The position numbers were made by a program, and so were the translations under genes. A model generated the notes under the pieces. The model did no database searches, was not told where the DNA came from, and saw only the letters and a list, made by a program, of their open reading frames with translations. Positions 42,084-50,827 of a DNA stretch of 64,000 nt are shown here, in pieces. Source of the stretch: an uncultured bacterium (GTDB lineage: Bacteria > Oederibacteriota > PGYV01 > Palsa-1178); contig CALAOR010000014.1 of NCBI GenBank assembly GCA_937889595.1, forward strand, positions 1 through 64,000, given 5' to 3'. Positions within the stretch are counted from its first letter, which is position 1. Every line of letters starts with the position of its first letter.

Positions 42084-43829
42084 CTAATACTCCAGTTCCA
42101 CCCTCGCCGACAGCATCCTGCCCATTGCCGGAATACCAGGAGTTTCTTCAAAGTACCAGTTCAGTGTATTTTCGGACTTTAAAGACAGTTCCACGCCATC
42201 CACTATCTTGCGGCTTAAGGTTATGTCAAGTCCGTGGAAAGCATCGTTTCTGTTTATGTAATTTTTGTAAATATAGTCAGCTTTTACCTTTATGCTTAAG
42301 ACCTCAAAATCAACCGACGCGTTTAACTTGTTCCTCAGATACGTCAGGCCGTACTTTGATATGAATTCCTCGGACCTGTAGGAATCAAGATATGTATAAC
42401 CCAGTTTCAGTTCCGCAAAATCAAGGTTTAAACCCGTTGTGGCTGTAAACCCTGCAGTATTGACTTTCCCTATATTTTTTATCTTCCATACAGTGTCGCT
42501 TGCATTATCCTTTCCCCAGTCGATAAGGTCGGATGACATCCTGTAAAAGGCGGATAAGCCGAACTTAAAGGCCCCTGTTTCGATATCCGCGCCTCCGCTG
42601 TACTCTACGCATCTCTCGGCTTTCAGATCCGGGTTCCCGTGGTTATAAGGGTCATTATAATACAACTCCGTGAAATCAGGGTACCTTACCGAAGTGCTGT
42701 AACCGGCATTTAACTTTAAAAACGGCGTTACTTTTACCACAGCCGCGATTGACGGCATAAAATCATAGGAAGAATATATATCGTATTTTTCAGCCGCCGC
42801 GTTTAAGTTGGCCGTTATATTATCCATTATGGAAAAACAGCCGTTTAACAGCAGTTCATTTTTATCCCTGTAATGATTGCCAAGCCTCGCGCTTTGTATC
42901 TCTTCCCTCTGCAAATCATACTTTGCGCTTAAAACATTTCCTTTATTGACCGCCCACTCGTATTTCAGGTCAGCGCCGTAAAAAGACGTGTTGTGCCTGT
43001 TTTCATAGTAAGACGGATCGTCCCTTCTTAACACAAACAAGTCATAGTGCGATTTATAATACGCCGAGAAATTCAACGGCTGGTTTTTTAACGCGGTAAA
43101 GCTTATAAATTTGGATACAAGGTACTCCCATGAAGCGTTATTCAGCAGCGGGGTATAAAAATCATATGCCCCATATGCAGTTTCCCCGTAACCCAGGCTT
43201 AAGCCGTAAGACTTGTCATACTCGAGGTTTAAAAGCGTGGTATTTTTGTAATAATCAGTGTCATAATGATATCCGTCCGACGAGCTTCTCTCCCCTGAAA
43301 AATCGATCACCAGGTCAGAGAGCTTCCTTATATAAGACAGCCCGTAATACTGCGTATTATAAGTTTCGTATTCAGCCCGCGCTTTATACGTATCCTTGTC
43401 ATACTTGGGCGTTTCTATGTTAATAAGCCCCGTAAACCCGGCCGAACCTATGGATGAATTGGCGTTTTTTACCACAGTAATGCTTCCTATACTGATAGCG
43501 GGCACGGGTATGTCCAGGTTAAAATGCCCTGTCTGCAGGTCATTTACTTTAATACCGTTAAATAGTATGGCAGTCTCTTCAAATGTTCCGCCATTTATGG
43601 AAACATCGTTGAGAACAGCCGCAAAACCCTTTGTGGCAATGTTTATGTCCGATACCTTGGACAACAATCCCGCTATGCTGTCGGGCTTTGAGGCTTTCAC
43701 GTCGGCCTGGGTCATCTTATAATCATAAACATAGTTCTCCGTCTCAGGCTCCACCAAGATCTGCATGATGGCAAGAGCCGGAAGGACCGATAAAACAACC
43801 GCCATAATTGATAATAAAAAAAATTTCAT
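42084..43829 (-). CDS. TonB-dependent outer membrane receptor
   Basis: 581 residues. Signal peptide (FFLLSIMAVVLSVLPALA), plug domain (~40-150; SIAGLLSKVSDINIATKG, VSINGGTFEETAILFNGIKV, SIGSITVVKNANSSIGSAGF) and a 22-strand barrel ending RMLSARVELEY. The TonB box is probably near the N-terminus (ENYVYDYKM) but is not obvious. The plug resembles BtuB-type receptors, but no cobalamin riboswitch is in the leader and the substrate is unknown. Gene stands alone; the 250 bases upstream hold palindromes and a terminator of the preceding gene. Confidence 0.9.
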   Translation of the reverse strand: MKFFLLSIMAVVLSVLPALAIMQILVEPETENYVYDYKMTQADVKASKPDSIAGLLSKVSDINIATKGFAAVLNDVSINGGTFEETAILFNGIKVNDLQTGHFNLDIPVPAISIGSITVVKNANSSIGSAGFTGLINIETPKYDKDTYKARAEYETYNTQYYGLSYIRKLSDLVIDFSGERSSSDGYHYDTDYYKNTTLLNLEYDKSYGLSLGYGETAYGAYDFYTPLLNNASWEYLVSKFISFTALKNQPLNFSAYYKSHYDLFVLRRDDPSYYENRHNTSFYGADLKYEWAVNKGNVLSAKYDLQREEIQSARLGNHYRDKNELLLNGCFSIMDNITANLNAAAEKYDIYSSYDFMPSIAAVVKVTPFLKLNAGYSTSVRYPDFTELYYNDPYNHGNPDLKAERCVEYSGGADIETGAFKFGLSAFYRMSSDLIDWGKDNASDTVWKIKNIGKVNTAGFTATTGLNLDFAELKLGYTYLDSYRSEEFISKYGLTYLRNKLNASVDFEVLSIKVKADYIYKNYINRNDAFHGLDITLSRKIVDGVELSLKSENTLNWYFEETPGIPAMGRMLSARVELEY

Positions 43830-43887
43830 TTTACCTCCTTTGTTGTTTGATTCAATTTACATATCTGCGTAGGGTCGCCGCGTCCAG

Positions 43888-43913
43888 TCCGCCGAAGCCT
43901 ATGCGAAGGCGGA
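43888..43913. repeat. TCCGCC-gaa-GC hairpin
   Basis: TCCGCCGAAGC-ctat-GCGAAGGCGGA, a stem with internal GAA/GAA bulges. Same design as 47464-47493. Confidence 0.7.
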
Positions 43914-43993
43914 TGCGACGCTAAGTCGCGGGCTTTTGTATTCAAATTAAATACCGGCTCCGGTTAAACCAAAATCTTAAAAGCCTGCATTTC

Positions 43994-44047
43994 GGGTGCC
44001 ACAGCCCGACTTCGCACAAGCGCTTCTTCGGGCAAGCCGTAGCACCC
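43994..44047. repeat. GGGTGC / GCACCC palindrome
   Basis: GGGTGCCACAGCCCGACTT and AAGCCGTAGCACCC-type arms form a long stem with GGGCAAGCC. A REP-like palindrome in the btuB-like leader; I know of similar GGTGCC...GGCACC repeats in other environmental genomes. Confidence 0.55.
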
Positions 44048-44073
44048 CTGCGCCCCAGGCATTGCGCCGTTAT

Positions 44074-44115
44074 AAAACAAAAAACCTTCTTCCCGATTTT
44101 CCGGGTCGAAGGTTT
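44074..44115 (-). terminator. Terminator after the MORN-like gene
   Basis: AAACCTTC..CCCG-atttt-CGGG..GAAGGTTT stem (44082-44115) followed on the minus strand by TTTTTTGTTTTAT. Confidence 0.85.
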
Positions 44116-44132
44116 CGCATTGGGTTATTATT

Positions 44133-44813
44133 TTAAGTCTCCGGCCCCTCGCCCTTGTTAAATTTCCGTTCTTTCAAAACCTGCCCCTTTTTATTATATG
44201 TTTTGATACTGACGAGATATCCCTCGTCATATGTATGCTCTTCTTTCAGGGTTTTATCCACGTAGTATTTCACGATCCCATCAATGGTTTCCCCGTATTT
44301 TTTTATAGTCCCGTCCGCGCCCTTGGTCCAGCGGGCTATTTCCCTGCCGTTTTTATAGAACACTTCTATTTCCCCGGTTGTGATGGACACTATTTCCGCG
44401 AATATTTTGTCCTGCAGGAGGTTGCCGTTTTCCGCATAGGTTTTAAGCCTTATCATCTGGTCATTTCCGAAACGGCCTTCCTTCCACTTGGAACCCGACG
44501 GATAATAAAGTATGTAGGACCCGCTCTTCTGGCTGTTCACGTAGTTTTTTGCCACCATTACCTGCCCGTTTTCATAGAACTCCGATACCTCTCCGTCAGG
44601 CACCTCGCCGAATAATTCATAACGCTTTAATACCCCGTCCTTGTTGAGCACCTCTATGGCGTAGACCTCCATGCCCGACTTGGTCTTGACGGATTTGTCT
44701 TCGGAAAAAAAACTGAGTTTGTATGTCGTGTTTCCTTCTTTGTCGGTCCCGAGTATGGCTGTTTTCTGGGTCATTTTCATGTTAAATTTTTTGACGGGTT
44801 CTTTCTCGGCCAT
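44133..44813 (-). CDS. MORN-like / YwqK-family repeat protein
   Basis: 226 residues from the ATG at 44813 (GGAGG upstream). Contains repeated units such as YYPSGSKWKEGRFGND, FYKNGREIARWTKGADG and YYVDKTLKEEHTYDEGYLVS, matching MORN-2/YwqK repeats, which form extended beta sheets. YwqK members are called antitoxins or immunity-like, but here no toxin is linked. It lacks a signal peptide, so it is cytoplasmic. Function unknown. Confidence 0.7.
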   Translation of the reverse strand: MAEKEPVKKFNMKMTQKTAILGTDKEGNTTYKLSFFSEDKSVKTKSGMEVYAIEVLNKDGVLKRYELFGEVPDGEVSEFYENGQVMVAKNYVNSQKSGSYILYYPSGSKWKEGRFGNDQMIRLKTYAENGNLLQDKIFAEIVSITTGEIEVFYKNGREIARWTKGADGTIKKYGETIDGIVKYYVDKTLKEEHTYDEGYLVSIKTYNKKGQVLKERKFNKGEGPET

Positions 44814-44874
44814 GACATGCCTCCATAGGTGATTTTGTGGTATTATACAACACTTAAAACCATAAATCAAACCC

Positions 44875-44994
44875 TTAAAAATGCCTTAAATATATCCTAT
44901 TAAAAGGAATAAGCGTTGAAGCGTAAATCGCCACGGTTATCGCTATGATGACTATCTGGCGTGTTTTACCCCAGACCGAAAATATTTCTTTCAT
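44875..44994 (-). pseudogene. Truncated ECF-transporter S-component-like protein
   Basis: A 39-residue frame, ATG at 44994 with GGAGG upstream, ends TAA at 44875: residues MKEIFSVWGKTRQIVIIA then a hydrophobic ITVAIYASTLIPFNRIYL. From memory it looks like the start of an ECF transporter S component (e.g. QueT/TrpP type) that continues ~150 residues more. The rest is missing. It might be a short membrane peptide, but truncation is more likely. Confidence 0.45.
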
Positions 44995-45070
44995 TAAAAC
45001 CTCCGAGCGTTTATTGATTGCGTTGAGTTATTAAGACAAGAGACTCCCGGACAGCTTTAAGCGGTCCAGC

Positions 45071-46159
45071 TCACTCCCATCCCTGCTTTACTAGGTAACT
45101 TTTCAGCTTTTCCTTTTTGGCCAGGCCCGGGGCAAAGTCCTCGGCATCCTGCCTTGTTTCAAACCTTCCTACTGACAGTTTATAGAACTTCCCGGATTTT
45201 TTCACAAAAACCTCGTATTTTTTCCCGGATAATTTTTCCGCCGTCTGGTCGCAGAACCTTTTATTCGTATAAGCGCCTATCTGGACCGTGTAAAATCCCC
45301 TGGGGCCTTCCTTCTGGACCGTTTTGTGCCGCTGTTTCCCGGCAGGCATAATTGCAGGCTGTTCTAAATCAGCTTTCCCGTCCCCGGAAGGCGCGGCTTT
45401 TACAGCCTCTTCATTTGGCCCGGCTGAACCGGGATATTTAAACTTAAGGTCCGATTCCAGCATTTCCGCGCCTGATACATCGCCTGTCTTTTTCGCGGCC
45501 TCAGCTGCGTTCCTGTAAACCAGCGGCATGTATATATTTTTGTCTTTTCCCTGGGTTTTATCTATGAGCCCCCTGTACAACACGAGCGCTTTGTCGAACT
45601 TTCCGCTGTCAAACATGTGGCCCGCGTACGCCAGGTCGGCCCGGGTTTTGAAGGTAAAAAATCCCCTGGCATTATACTCGTCGTACGCTTTCTCAAATAT
45701 TACCGCATCCCCCTCGGCAGCCGCGCACAGCATCAGCATATAGTAGGACCCCTCGACCCATACCATGGAAGGGAATTTTGTTATTACTATATTGAAGTAG
45801 ACCCTTGCTTTTTTATAATCGCCCTGGGCATAGAACAGTTTTGCGAGGTCATACACAGCTTCTGCTTCGGACTCCGTTCCCGGAAAGCCGTTAATTACGG
45901 TATTGTAATACTTCATGGCATCCGCTGCATTTTCGGATAACTCCGCCATTCTGAGCAAAGACGCGGCTTTATACTTGCTGTCGGGAAACTTTTCCAGGAA
46001 AGACGCAAACTCTTTGGCGGCGGCGTGATAATCTTTTTTCTCAAACAATGAACTGGCTGACAAATACGCGTCTTCCTCAACCATGCCGGCATAAAAAGAA
46101 CCGCATGCCGGAGCTGTGGCGCATAAAAGTAATATTAAAACGGCTGTTAATTTCCTCAT
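45071..46159 (-). CDS. Exported TPR protein with C-terminal SPOR domain
   Basis: 362 residues. Signal peptide ending near ATAPAC (possible lipobox). Residues ~30-240 are TPR-like (YHAAAKEFASFLEKFPDSKY, AVYDLAKLFYAQGDYKKARV). After a Pro/Ala-rich linker (~245-285) there is a SPOR domain (FYTVQIGAYTNKRFCDQTAE, YKLSVGRFETRQDAEDF) that binds denuded glycan strands of septal peptidoglycan. Its ATG overlaps the miaB stop by 4 bases. Likely a periplasmic cell-envelope protein. Confidence 0.8.
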   Translation of the reverse strand: MRKLTAVLILLLCATAPACGSFYAGMVEEDAYLSASSLFEKKDYHAAAKEFASFLEKFPDSKYKAASLLRMAELSENAADAMKYYNTVINGFPGTESEAEAVYDLAKLFYAQGDYKKARVYFNIVITKFPSMVWVEGSYYMLMLCAAAEGDAVIFEKAYDEYNARGFFTFKTRADLAYAGHMFDSGKFDKALVLYRGLIDKTQGKDKNIYMPLVYRNAAEAAKKTGDVSGAEMLESDLKFKYPGSAGPNEEAVKAAPSGDGKADLEQPAIMPAGKQRHKTVQKEGPRGFYTVQIGAYTNKRFCDQTAEKLSGKKYEVFVKKSGKFYKLSVGRFETRQDAEDFAPGLAKKEKLKSYLVKQGWE

Positions 46160-47430
46160 TTTATTATTTCACCTTCCATTACGGCGGTTTGGGCCCTGGT
46201 AACTTTCACCCGGTAAAAATTCCCGATCATGCCCGTATCCCCCGGTATTATTACTTTTTTACTGTTGTCTGTTATGCCTTCCATCATGGTTTTTATGACC
46301 ATGTTGGGACCCGTGACCAGTATCTTAACTTCACGGCCAACATACGCCTTTGTGATATCTTCGCTTATTTTTTTCTGTAATTCAAGCACATTGTTTAGGC
46401 GCTTAAGCTTTTCCTTTTCATCCACCTGGCTGTCCATAAGAGCCGCCTTTGTGCCGCGTCTTGGGGAGTATTTAAATATGTAGGACGCGTCAAAACCGGC
46501 TTTTTTCATGACTTCCAAAGTCTGCTGGAAATCCACGTCAGTCTCCCCTGGAAAACCCACAAGAATATCGGTTGTAATCGCCCCGCCCGGCATGGCCTCC
46601 CGTATTTTCCTGACCCTGCTTAAATACCAGTCAGCAGTGTAGTGCCTGTTCATCATTTTCAGTATCCTGTCGGAACCCGACTGCAGCGGCAGATGTATGT
46701 GCTTGCAGACTTTTGGCGCGGCAGCTATGGATTCAATAAGTTCGTCGGTTAAATCTTTCGGGTGGGAAGTCATAAAACGAAGCCGCTCTATCCCGGATAT
46801 CTCCGCGGACTTCCTCAAAAGCCCGCTGAAATTGATCCCTGATTTTGCGTCAAGGAATGAATTGACGTTCTGCCCCAAAAACATGACTTCTTTAAAACCG
46901 TCTGATGCGAGCTGCCTTATCTCGGCCAATATCCCCTCCACGTCCCTGCTTCTTTCCCTGCCCCGAACGTACGGAACTATGCAGTAAGCGCAGTAATTGT
47001 CGCAGCCCTGCATTATGGTTATATATCCCCTGACTTTTTCATTGCGACGCAGCTTGACCGGGTACTTTTCCTCGGTAATGCCCGCGAATATCTTCTTCTT
47101 TCCCCTGTTGATGGCGGAGACTATGTTTGAAAAGTTGAATGTCCCCACCACGGCGTGAAGCCGCGGAAATTTTGCCATAAGCTCGTCCTGCATACGCTCT
47201 GCCATGCACCCGGCCACGATAACTTTTTTGTCCTTGATGGCCGCGCCTATATAACTTAAAGCCCTGTCCTCCGCGTGCTGCCGCACGCTGCATGTGTTTA
47301 TGATGACGTACTCCGCGCTCTTCTCGTCGCCGGTTATTTCAAAATCATCGGCGCCAAGCACGCCCGCCATGCGCTCGGAATCATATACGTTCATCTGGCA
47401 CCCGAAGGTTTTTATAAAGACTTTGGTCAA
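46156..47430 (-). CDS. miaB: tRNA-2-methylthio-N6-dimethylallyladenosine synthase (MiaB)
   Basis: 424 residues. N-terminal UPF0004 domain with cysteines in KTFGCQMNVYDSERM, VIINTCSVRQHAEDR and VIVAGCMAERMQDE. Radical-SAM cluster QGCDNYCAYCIVPYVRGRE (CxxxCxxC), and a C-terminal TRAM domain (GREVKILVTGPNMVIKTM). It adds the methylthio group to i6A37 in tRNAs. Length fits MiaB. The downstream TPR/SPOR gene overlaps its end. Confidence 0.95.
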   Translation of the reverse strand: MTKVFIKTFGCQMNVYDSERMAGVLGADDFEITGDEKSAEYVIINTCSVRQHAEDRALSYIGAAIKDKKVIVAGCMAERMQDELMAKFPRLHAVVGTFNFSNIVSAINRGKKKIFAGITEEKYPVKLRRNEKVRGYITIMQGCDNYCAYCIVPYVRGRERSRDVEGILAEIRQLASDGFKEVMFLGQNVNSFLDAKSGINFSGLLRKSAEISGIERLRFMTSHPKDLTDELIESIAAAPKVCKHIHLPLQSGSDRILKMMNRHYTADWYLSRVRKIREAMPGGAITTDILVGFPGETDVDFQQTLEVMKKAGFDASYIFKYSPRRGTKAALMDSQVDEKEKLKRLNNVLELQKKISEDITKAYVGREVKILVTGPNMVIKTMMEGITDNSKKVIIPGDTGMIGNFYRVKVTRAQTAVMEGEIIK

Positions 47431-47463
47431 ATTAATACTCCTTTTACATGATAACTTCTGCTT

Positions 47464-47493
47464 GCCCGCCGAAGCGTATTTGCGAAGGCGGGC
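47464..47493. repeat. GCCCGCC-gaa-GC hairpin
   Basis: GCCCGCCGAAGC-gtatt-TGCGAAGGCGGGC in the miaB leader, identical in design to 43888-43913 and in degenerate form at 2795. A stuttering run (aaatctcgattttcgactatc) follows to 47527. Confidence 0.75.
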
Positions 47494-47528
47494 TGATCAA
47501 ATCTCGATTTTCGACTATCAAGATTTTT

Positions 47529-48299
47529 TTACTTCATAAGGTAATGCCCTTTATCCTCGCTTAACTCCACCTTTATCCCGAAAAGCCCTTCAAGGTTTTT
47601 TTTCGTCAACGCCTGTTTTTTTACCGCGTTCAGAAAAATTTTTCCTTCTTTGAGCATCACTATATTCTTTATTTCCGGTATCACATCCTGCAGGGTATGC
47701 GTGGCAATTATTACAGTCACGCCATTTTTTGCTATTTTTGACATGGTCGCCCTGAACTTGTGCACAGCCGCTATGTCCAGCGCGTTGGTCGGCTCGTCGA
47801 GCATCAGGGCCTTCGGGTTGTGCGCCAGGGCCCTTGCTATAAGCACCCGCCTTGCCTCGCCTGTGGACACTTCCGATATGAACCTGTTTTTTAAATGCCC
47901 GACATCCATGAATTCCAGGCTGTCCATTGACTTTTCAGTCGCTTTTTTGTCAGCCGTCATATCATACATGTTGGTGGTATTATAAAAACTTGAGACTACT
48001 GTCTCAAAGCATGTCACATCCGGATTTACAAGCTGCGCCATGGAGTCGGATACTATGCCGAGCTTCCCGCGCAAAGCAAGCACATCCCACACCTTTTCGC
48101 CGAATACTTCAAAAGTATTGGGTTCCATGTTGTAAGGGTATATTTCCCTCGTCATGAGCTTTATCAGCGTTGATTTTCCCGAGCCATTGGGCCCCAGTAT
48201 GGCTGTATTGCCGCCGGACACTATGGTCAGGTCCACGCCGTCAAGGATCCTGGTTTTATTCCTGAGCACTGTGATGTTCTTGAATTCTATTATGTTCAT
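47529..48299 (-). CDS. ABC-transporter ATP-binding protein, orphan
   Basis: 256 residues from the ATG at 48299 (GAGG upstream). Walker A GPNGSGKSTLIKLM, signature SEVSTGEARRVLIARALAHN and Walker B LMLDEPTNALD are present. No permease gene is next to it. The short EIKNIVMLKEGKIFLN end fits a free-standing importer-type or regulatory ATPase. It may couple to a permease elsewhere or act alone. Confidence 0.85.
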   Translation of the reverse strand: MNIIEFKNITVLRNKTRILDGVDLTIVSGGNTAILGPNGSGKSTLIKLMTREIYPYNMEPNTFEVFGEKVWDVLALRGKLGIVSDSMAQLVNPDVTCFETVVSSFYNTTNMYDMTADKKATEKSMDSLEFMDVGHLKNRFISEVSTGEARRVLIARALAHNPKALMLDEPTNALDIAAVHKFRATMSKIAKNGVTVIIATHTLQDVIPEIKNIVMLKEGKIFLNAVKKQALTKKNLEGLFGIKVELSEDKGHYLMK

Positions 48300-48381
48300 G
48301 GTAACCTCATTTGCTATGAGTTTAAGAGACAATAGACTGGAGCCTAAAGTTAAACAACAGCGGAAGGTTCCTCAATCACTT

Positions 48382-49770
48382 CTACCTCCCGCCATGTTTC
48401 CTTTCGAGCTTTGCCATGATCTCCACATGGTAAGTCTGCGCAAACTGGTCCAAGGGCACTGCTTCGCGGAGATAATATGTTTCTTTCAGCTCTTTTATGT
48501 CCCTGGCAAAACTCGCGGGGTTGCAGGAGATGTATATTATGGTTTCCACAGAGCTTCTTTTTAGCTGTGATATTATCCTCGGGTGTATGCCTTTTCTCGG
48601 CGGGTCTATGACCACCGTGTCTATCCTGTACTGGTTCATTATTTTATCCACGGCGTCCTCTGCCCTGCCGTTCACCACTGTCACATTGTCCATGCTGTTT
48701 TTTTCCGTCATACCGAGAAGTTTCTCGGATGCATTTTCGTCTATTTCCACAACATATATTTCCCTGAACTTATCCTTTGACGGAAGCGTAAGCGCGCCTA
48801 CTCCGCCGTACAGGTCAAGAACAGTCGCGCCTTTTTTTATGTTGTCGCGCACAAACGCGGCCATTTTTTCCAGCATATCGGCATTGACCTGGAAAAACGA
48901 GCCTGAATCCAGCTCAAAATCCACGCCTGCCGCTTTTTCGATAATGTATGGAAAGCCGTGAACTATCTTTTCGCTTCTGCCGAATATCTGGTTACCGGGT
49001 TCCGTGTTTATGTTTAATACCACTCCCTTTAAACCAATAAGTTTTTCCCTGAGATATTCAGCCGCTTCCCTTACAAAAGGTTTTACATCTTTAGCCGCGG
49101 CTACAAAAGTCACAAGGCTTTCTCCCTGCCGGTTAACCCTGACCGCTATATGCCTCAAATAACCACGGCCGCTTTGTTCGTCATAAAGGGAAATATCCTT
49201 TTTATTTTTGTTCAATACCTCAAGTATAAGCGCTGCTGCCTCGTTTATCCTAGGGTGCATTATGTGGCAGGTATCCACTCCTATGACTTCATGCGAGCGC
49301 GCCTTGTAAAAACCCAACTGCAGCTGGCCGTTCTGTATTGTTATTTTATATTGCGCCCTGTTGCGGTAGTAAAGCGGATTTTCGTACTTTATAAGCGGCG
49401 CTATATTTACTCCCTGCAGGCCGGAAGTCTTATCAAGCATGAATTTTATGAACTTGACCTTATGCTCTACCTGGGACGAGTACTTTATATTCATCCAGTC
49501 GCAGCCCCCGCATTTCCCAAAAAACCTGCATATTGGTTCCACATATAACGGCGATTGGGTTATAGTGCGGACGATCCTGCCTGAGGCAAAGTTCTTTTTT
49601 AATTCCGTTATCAAAACCCTCTCAACGCTGCCTGGTATTCCGTAAGGCACGAATACGGTAAATCCCTTATAGCGCCCCACACTGTCCCCGCCATAGGCGA
49701 GGTCCTCTATCCGCAAGTCTATTTCCTGCCCCGCGTGCACCGGGGGCTTTACTTTTCCTTCGTGTTTCAT
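48382..49770 (-). CDS. rlmD: 23S rRNA (uracil-5-)-methyltransferase RlmD
   Basis: 462 residues. N-terminal TRAM domain (IDLRIEDLAYGGDSVGRYKG). Iron-sulfur cysteines CRFFGKCGGCDWMNIKYSSQ, plus the later C (VDTCHIMHPR). SAM-binding VLDLYGGVGALTLP and catalytic IDPPRKGIHPRII with IYISCNPASFARDI. It methylates U1939 of 23S rRNA (RumA/RlmD). Normal length. Start at 49770. It is expressed from its own unit. Confidence 0.93.
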   Translation of the reverse strand: MKHEGKVKPPVHAGQEIDLRIEDLAYGGDSVGRYKGFTVFVPYGIPGSVERVLITELKKNFASGRIVRTITQSPLYVEPICRFFGKCGGCDWMNIKYSSQVEHKVKFIKFMLDKTSGLQGVNIAPLIKYENPLYYRNRAQYKITIQNGQLQLGFYKARSHEVIGVDTCHIMHPRINEAAALILEVLNKNKKDISLYDEQSGRGYLRHIAVRVNRQGESLVTFVAAAKDVKPFVREAAEYLREKLIGLKGVVLNINTEPGNQIFGRSEKIVHGFPYIIEKAAGVDFELDSGSFFQVNADMLEKMAAFVRDNIKKGATVLDLYGGVGALTLPSKDKFREIYVVEIDENASEKLLGMTEKNSMDNVTVVNGRAEDAVDKIMNQYRIDTVVIDPPRKGIHPRIISQLKRSSVETIIYISCNPASFARDIKELKETYYLREAVPLDQFAQTYHVEIMAKLERKHGGR

Positions 49771-49892
49771 TCGTTGCTCCTGTTGTAATTTAACAACTTT
49801 TTAAATCCTGCGTTAGAGAGGTAGCAAGCTCTCTCTAACTAAATATTGAATTTTACCGTTTCTATTCCTGTCTAACCGCTGACAACCACAAA

Positions 49893-49988
49893 TACCGGGC
49901 TGCATATTTACTTTTTAAGTCCCGGCGGCACCCATATACTTATAATACCGGCCGGCCGATACTTAAAAAGTAAATATGCGGCCCGGTA
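49893..49988. repeat. Long inverted repeat, 28-bp arms
   Basis: TACCGGGCTGCATATTTACTTTTTAAGT (split here: arm 49893-49920) is complementary to 49961-49988 with one mismatch, leaving a 40-base loop. An outer pair ACAACCAC(A/C)AATACC lies at 49882-49896 and, inverted, at 50095-50110, with a third partial copy near 50142. Non-coding. Candidate structural RNA or MITE-like element; function unknown. Confidence 0.75.
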
Positions 49989-50151
49989 TAAAACTTACGC
50001 GATTTAAAAAGCCTGCGTCGGACAGCCCCATCAAGGCTGCCGCCTGTTGTATTAATACCTCTTGTCCCGTCGCAGCAACGCCGGGACTTGAGCGGGTATT
50101 GGTGGTTGTAATTGTTTTTCGTCGCGCAAGATCCTCAAAACAAACAACCAC

Positions 50152-50182
50152 CAAATAAAAAAAGACAGGCCATAAGCCTGTC
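50152..50182 (-). terminator. Terminator after the 50285 lipoprotein gene
   Basis: GACAGGC-ttat-GGCCTGTC stem followed on the minus strand by TTTTTTTATTT. Confidence 0.85.
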
Positions 50183-50284
50183 GTATGTACCGTTATGTTC
50201 GATCTTTGGTGTTTCTTTGCCTTTTGCGACAGGCACTTAATTGCCTAATAATTATATCATAAATTTTCGGTTTTTATTTACACT

Positions 50285-50800
50285 TTATTTTAATTTTTGT
50301 TTGTTTTCAGCACAAGCCTTATTGAACTCATCAATTGAACTTATATAGTTTGTTTTAGCGTCATTAAGGTCCATGCCCCCGCGGATGAAGAAGAAATCCA
50401 AGGAAACAAACGCCAGCCCGGTAATAATTTCATAGGTCTGGGCTCCTCCCTGCATTCGCATTGCAGACCCGAATGTAAGTACCATTCCCGTGACCATCAA
50501 AAGGCATGAAACCAGAATTGCCGTCGTACTGAATTTATAGTCCAAAATACTTTCCTTTGCTTTCTCGGATAATTTAAAACTTTCGGGATTTAAAGACAGG
50601 ATATAATAGGAGTTTACGCCGTTCACATCACCTTTTTCAATCTCTTTTGTGGTGTCAAGGTCGATAGATCCGTCCGGATTTTCATACGTGATCGAGTAAC
50701 CGCAGCCTTTTTTGCTGTCTGTCCCATATTTTACACTAAAAGACGCACATCCATTTAAAAGTATTGCAAGAATAAGAAGATAGAGAATTGTTTTTTTCAT
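50285..50800 (-). CDS. Small lipoprotein with two membrane segments
   Basis: 171 residues. Signal peptide with lipobox LLNGCASF (Cys ~18). Two further hydrophobic segments (AILVSCLLMVTGMVLTFGSA and YEIITGLAFVSLDFFFIRGG) at residues ~95-145, so it might be membrane-embedded as well as acylated. No family recognised. Its terminator is at 50152. Next to gatB, but not likely functionally linked. Confidence 0.6.
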   Translation of the reverse strand: MKKTILYLLILAILLNGCASFSVKYGTDSKKGCGYSITYENPDGSIDLDTTKEIEKGDVNGVNSYYILSLNPESFKLSEKAKESILDYKFSTTAILVSCLLMVTGMVLTFGSAMRMQGGAQTYEIITGLAFVSLDFFFIRGGMDLNDAKTNYISSIDEFNKACAENKQKLK

Positions 50801-50827
50801 TTAGCCCCTAAAGCCCGAAATCTGATT

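Noticed and set aside
43830-44130. Cobalamin riboswitch in front of the TonB receptor
   Set aside because: The leader has palindromic repeats and a terminator of the other gene, but none of the conserved cobalamin-riboswitch core segments.
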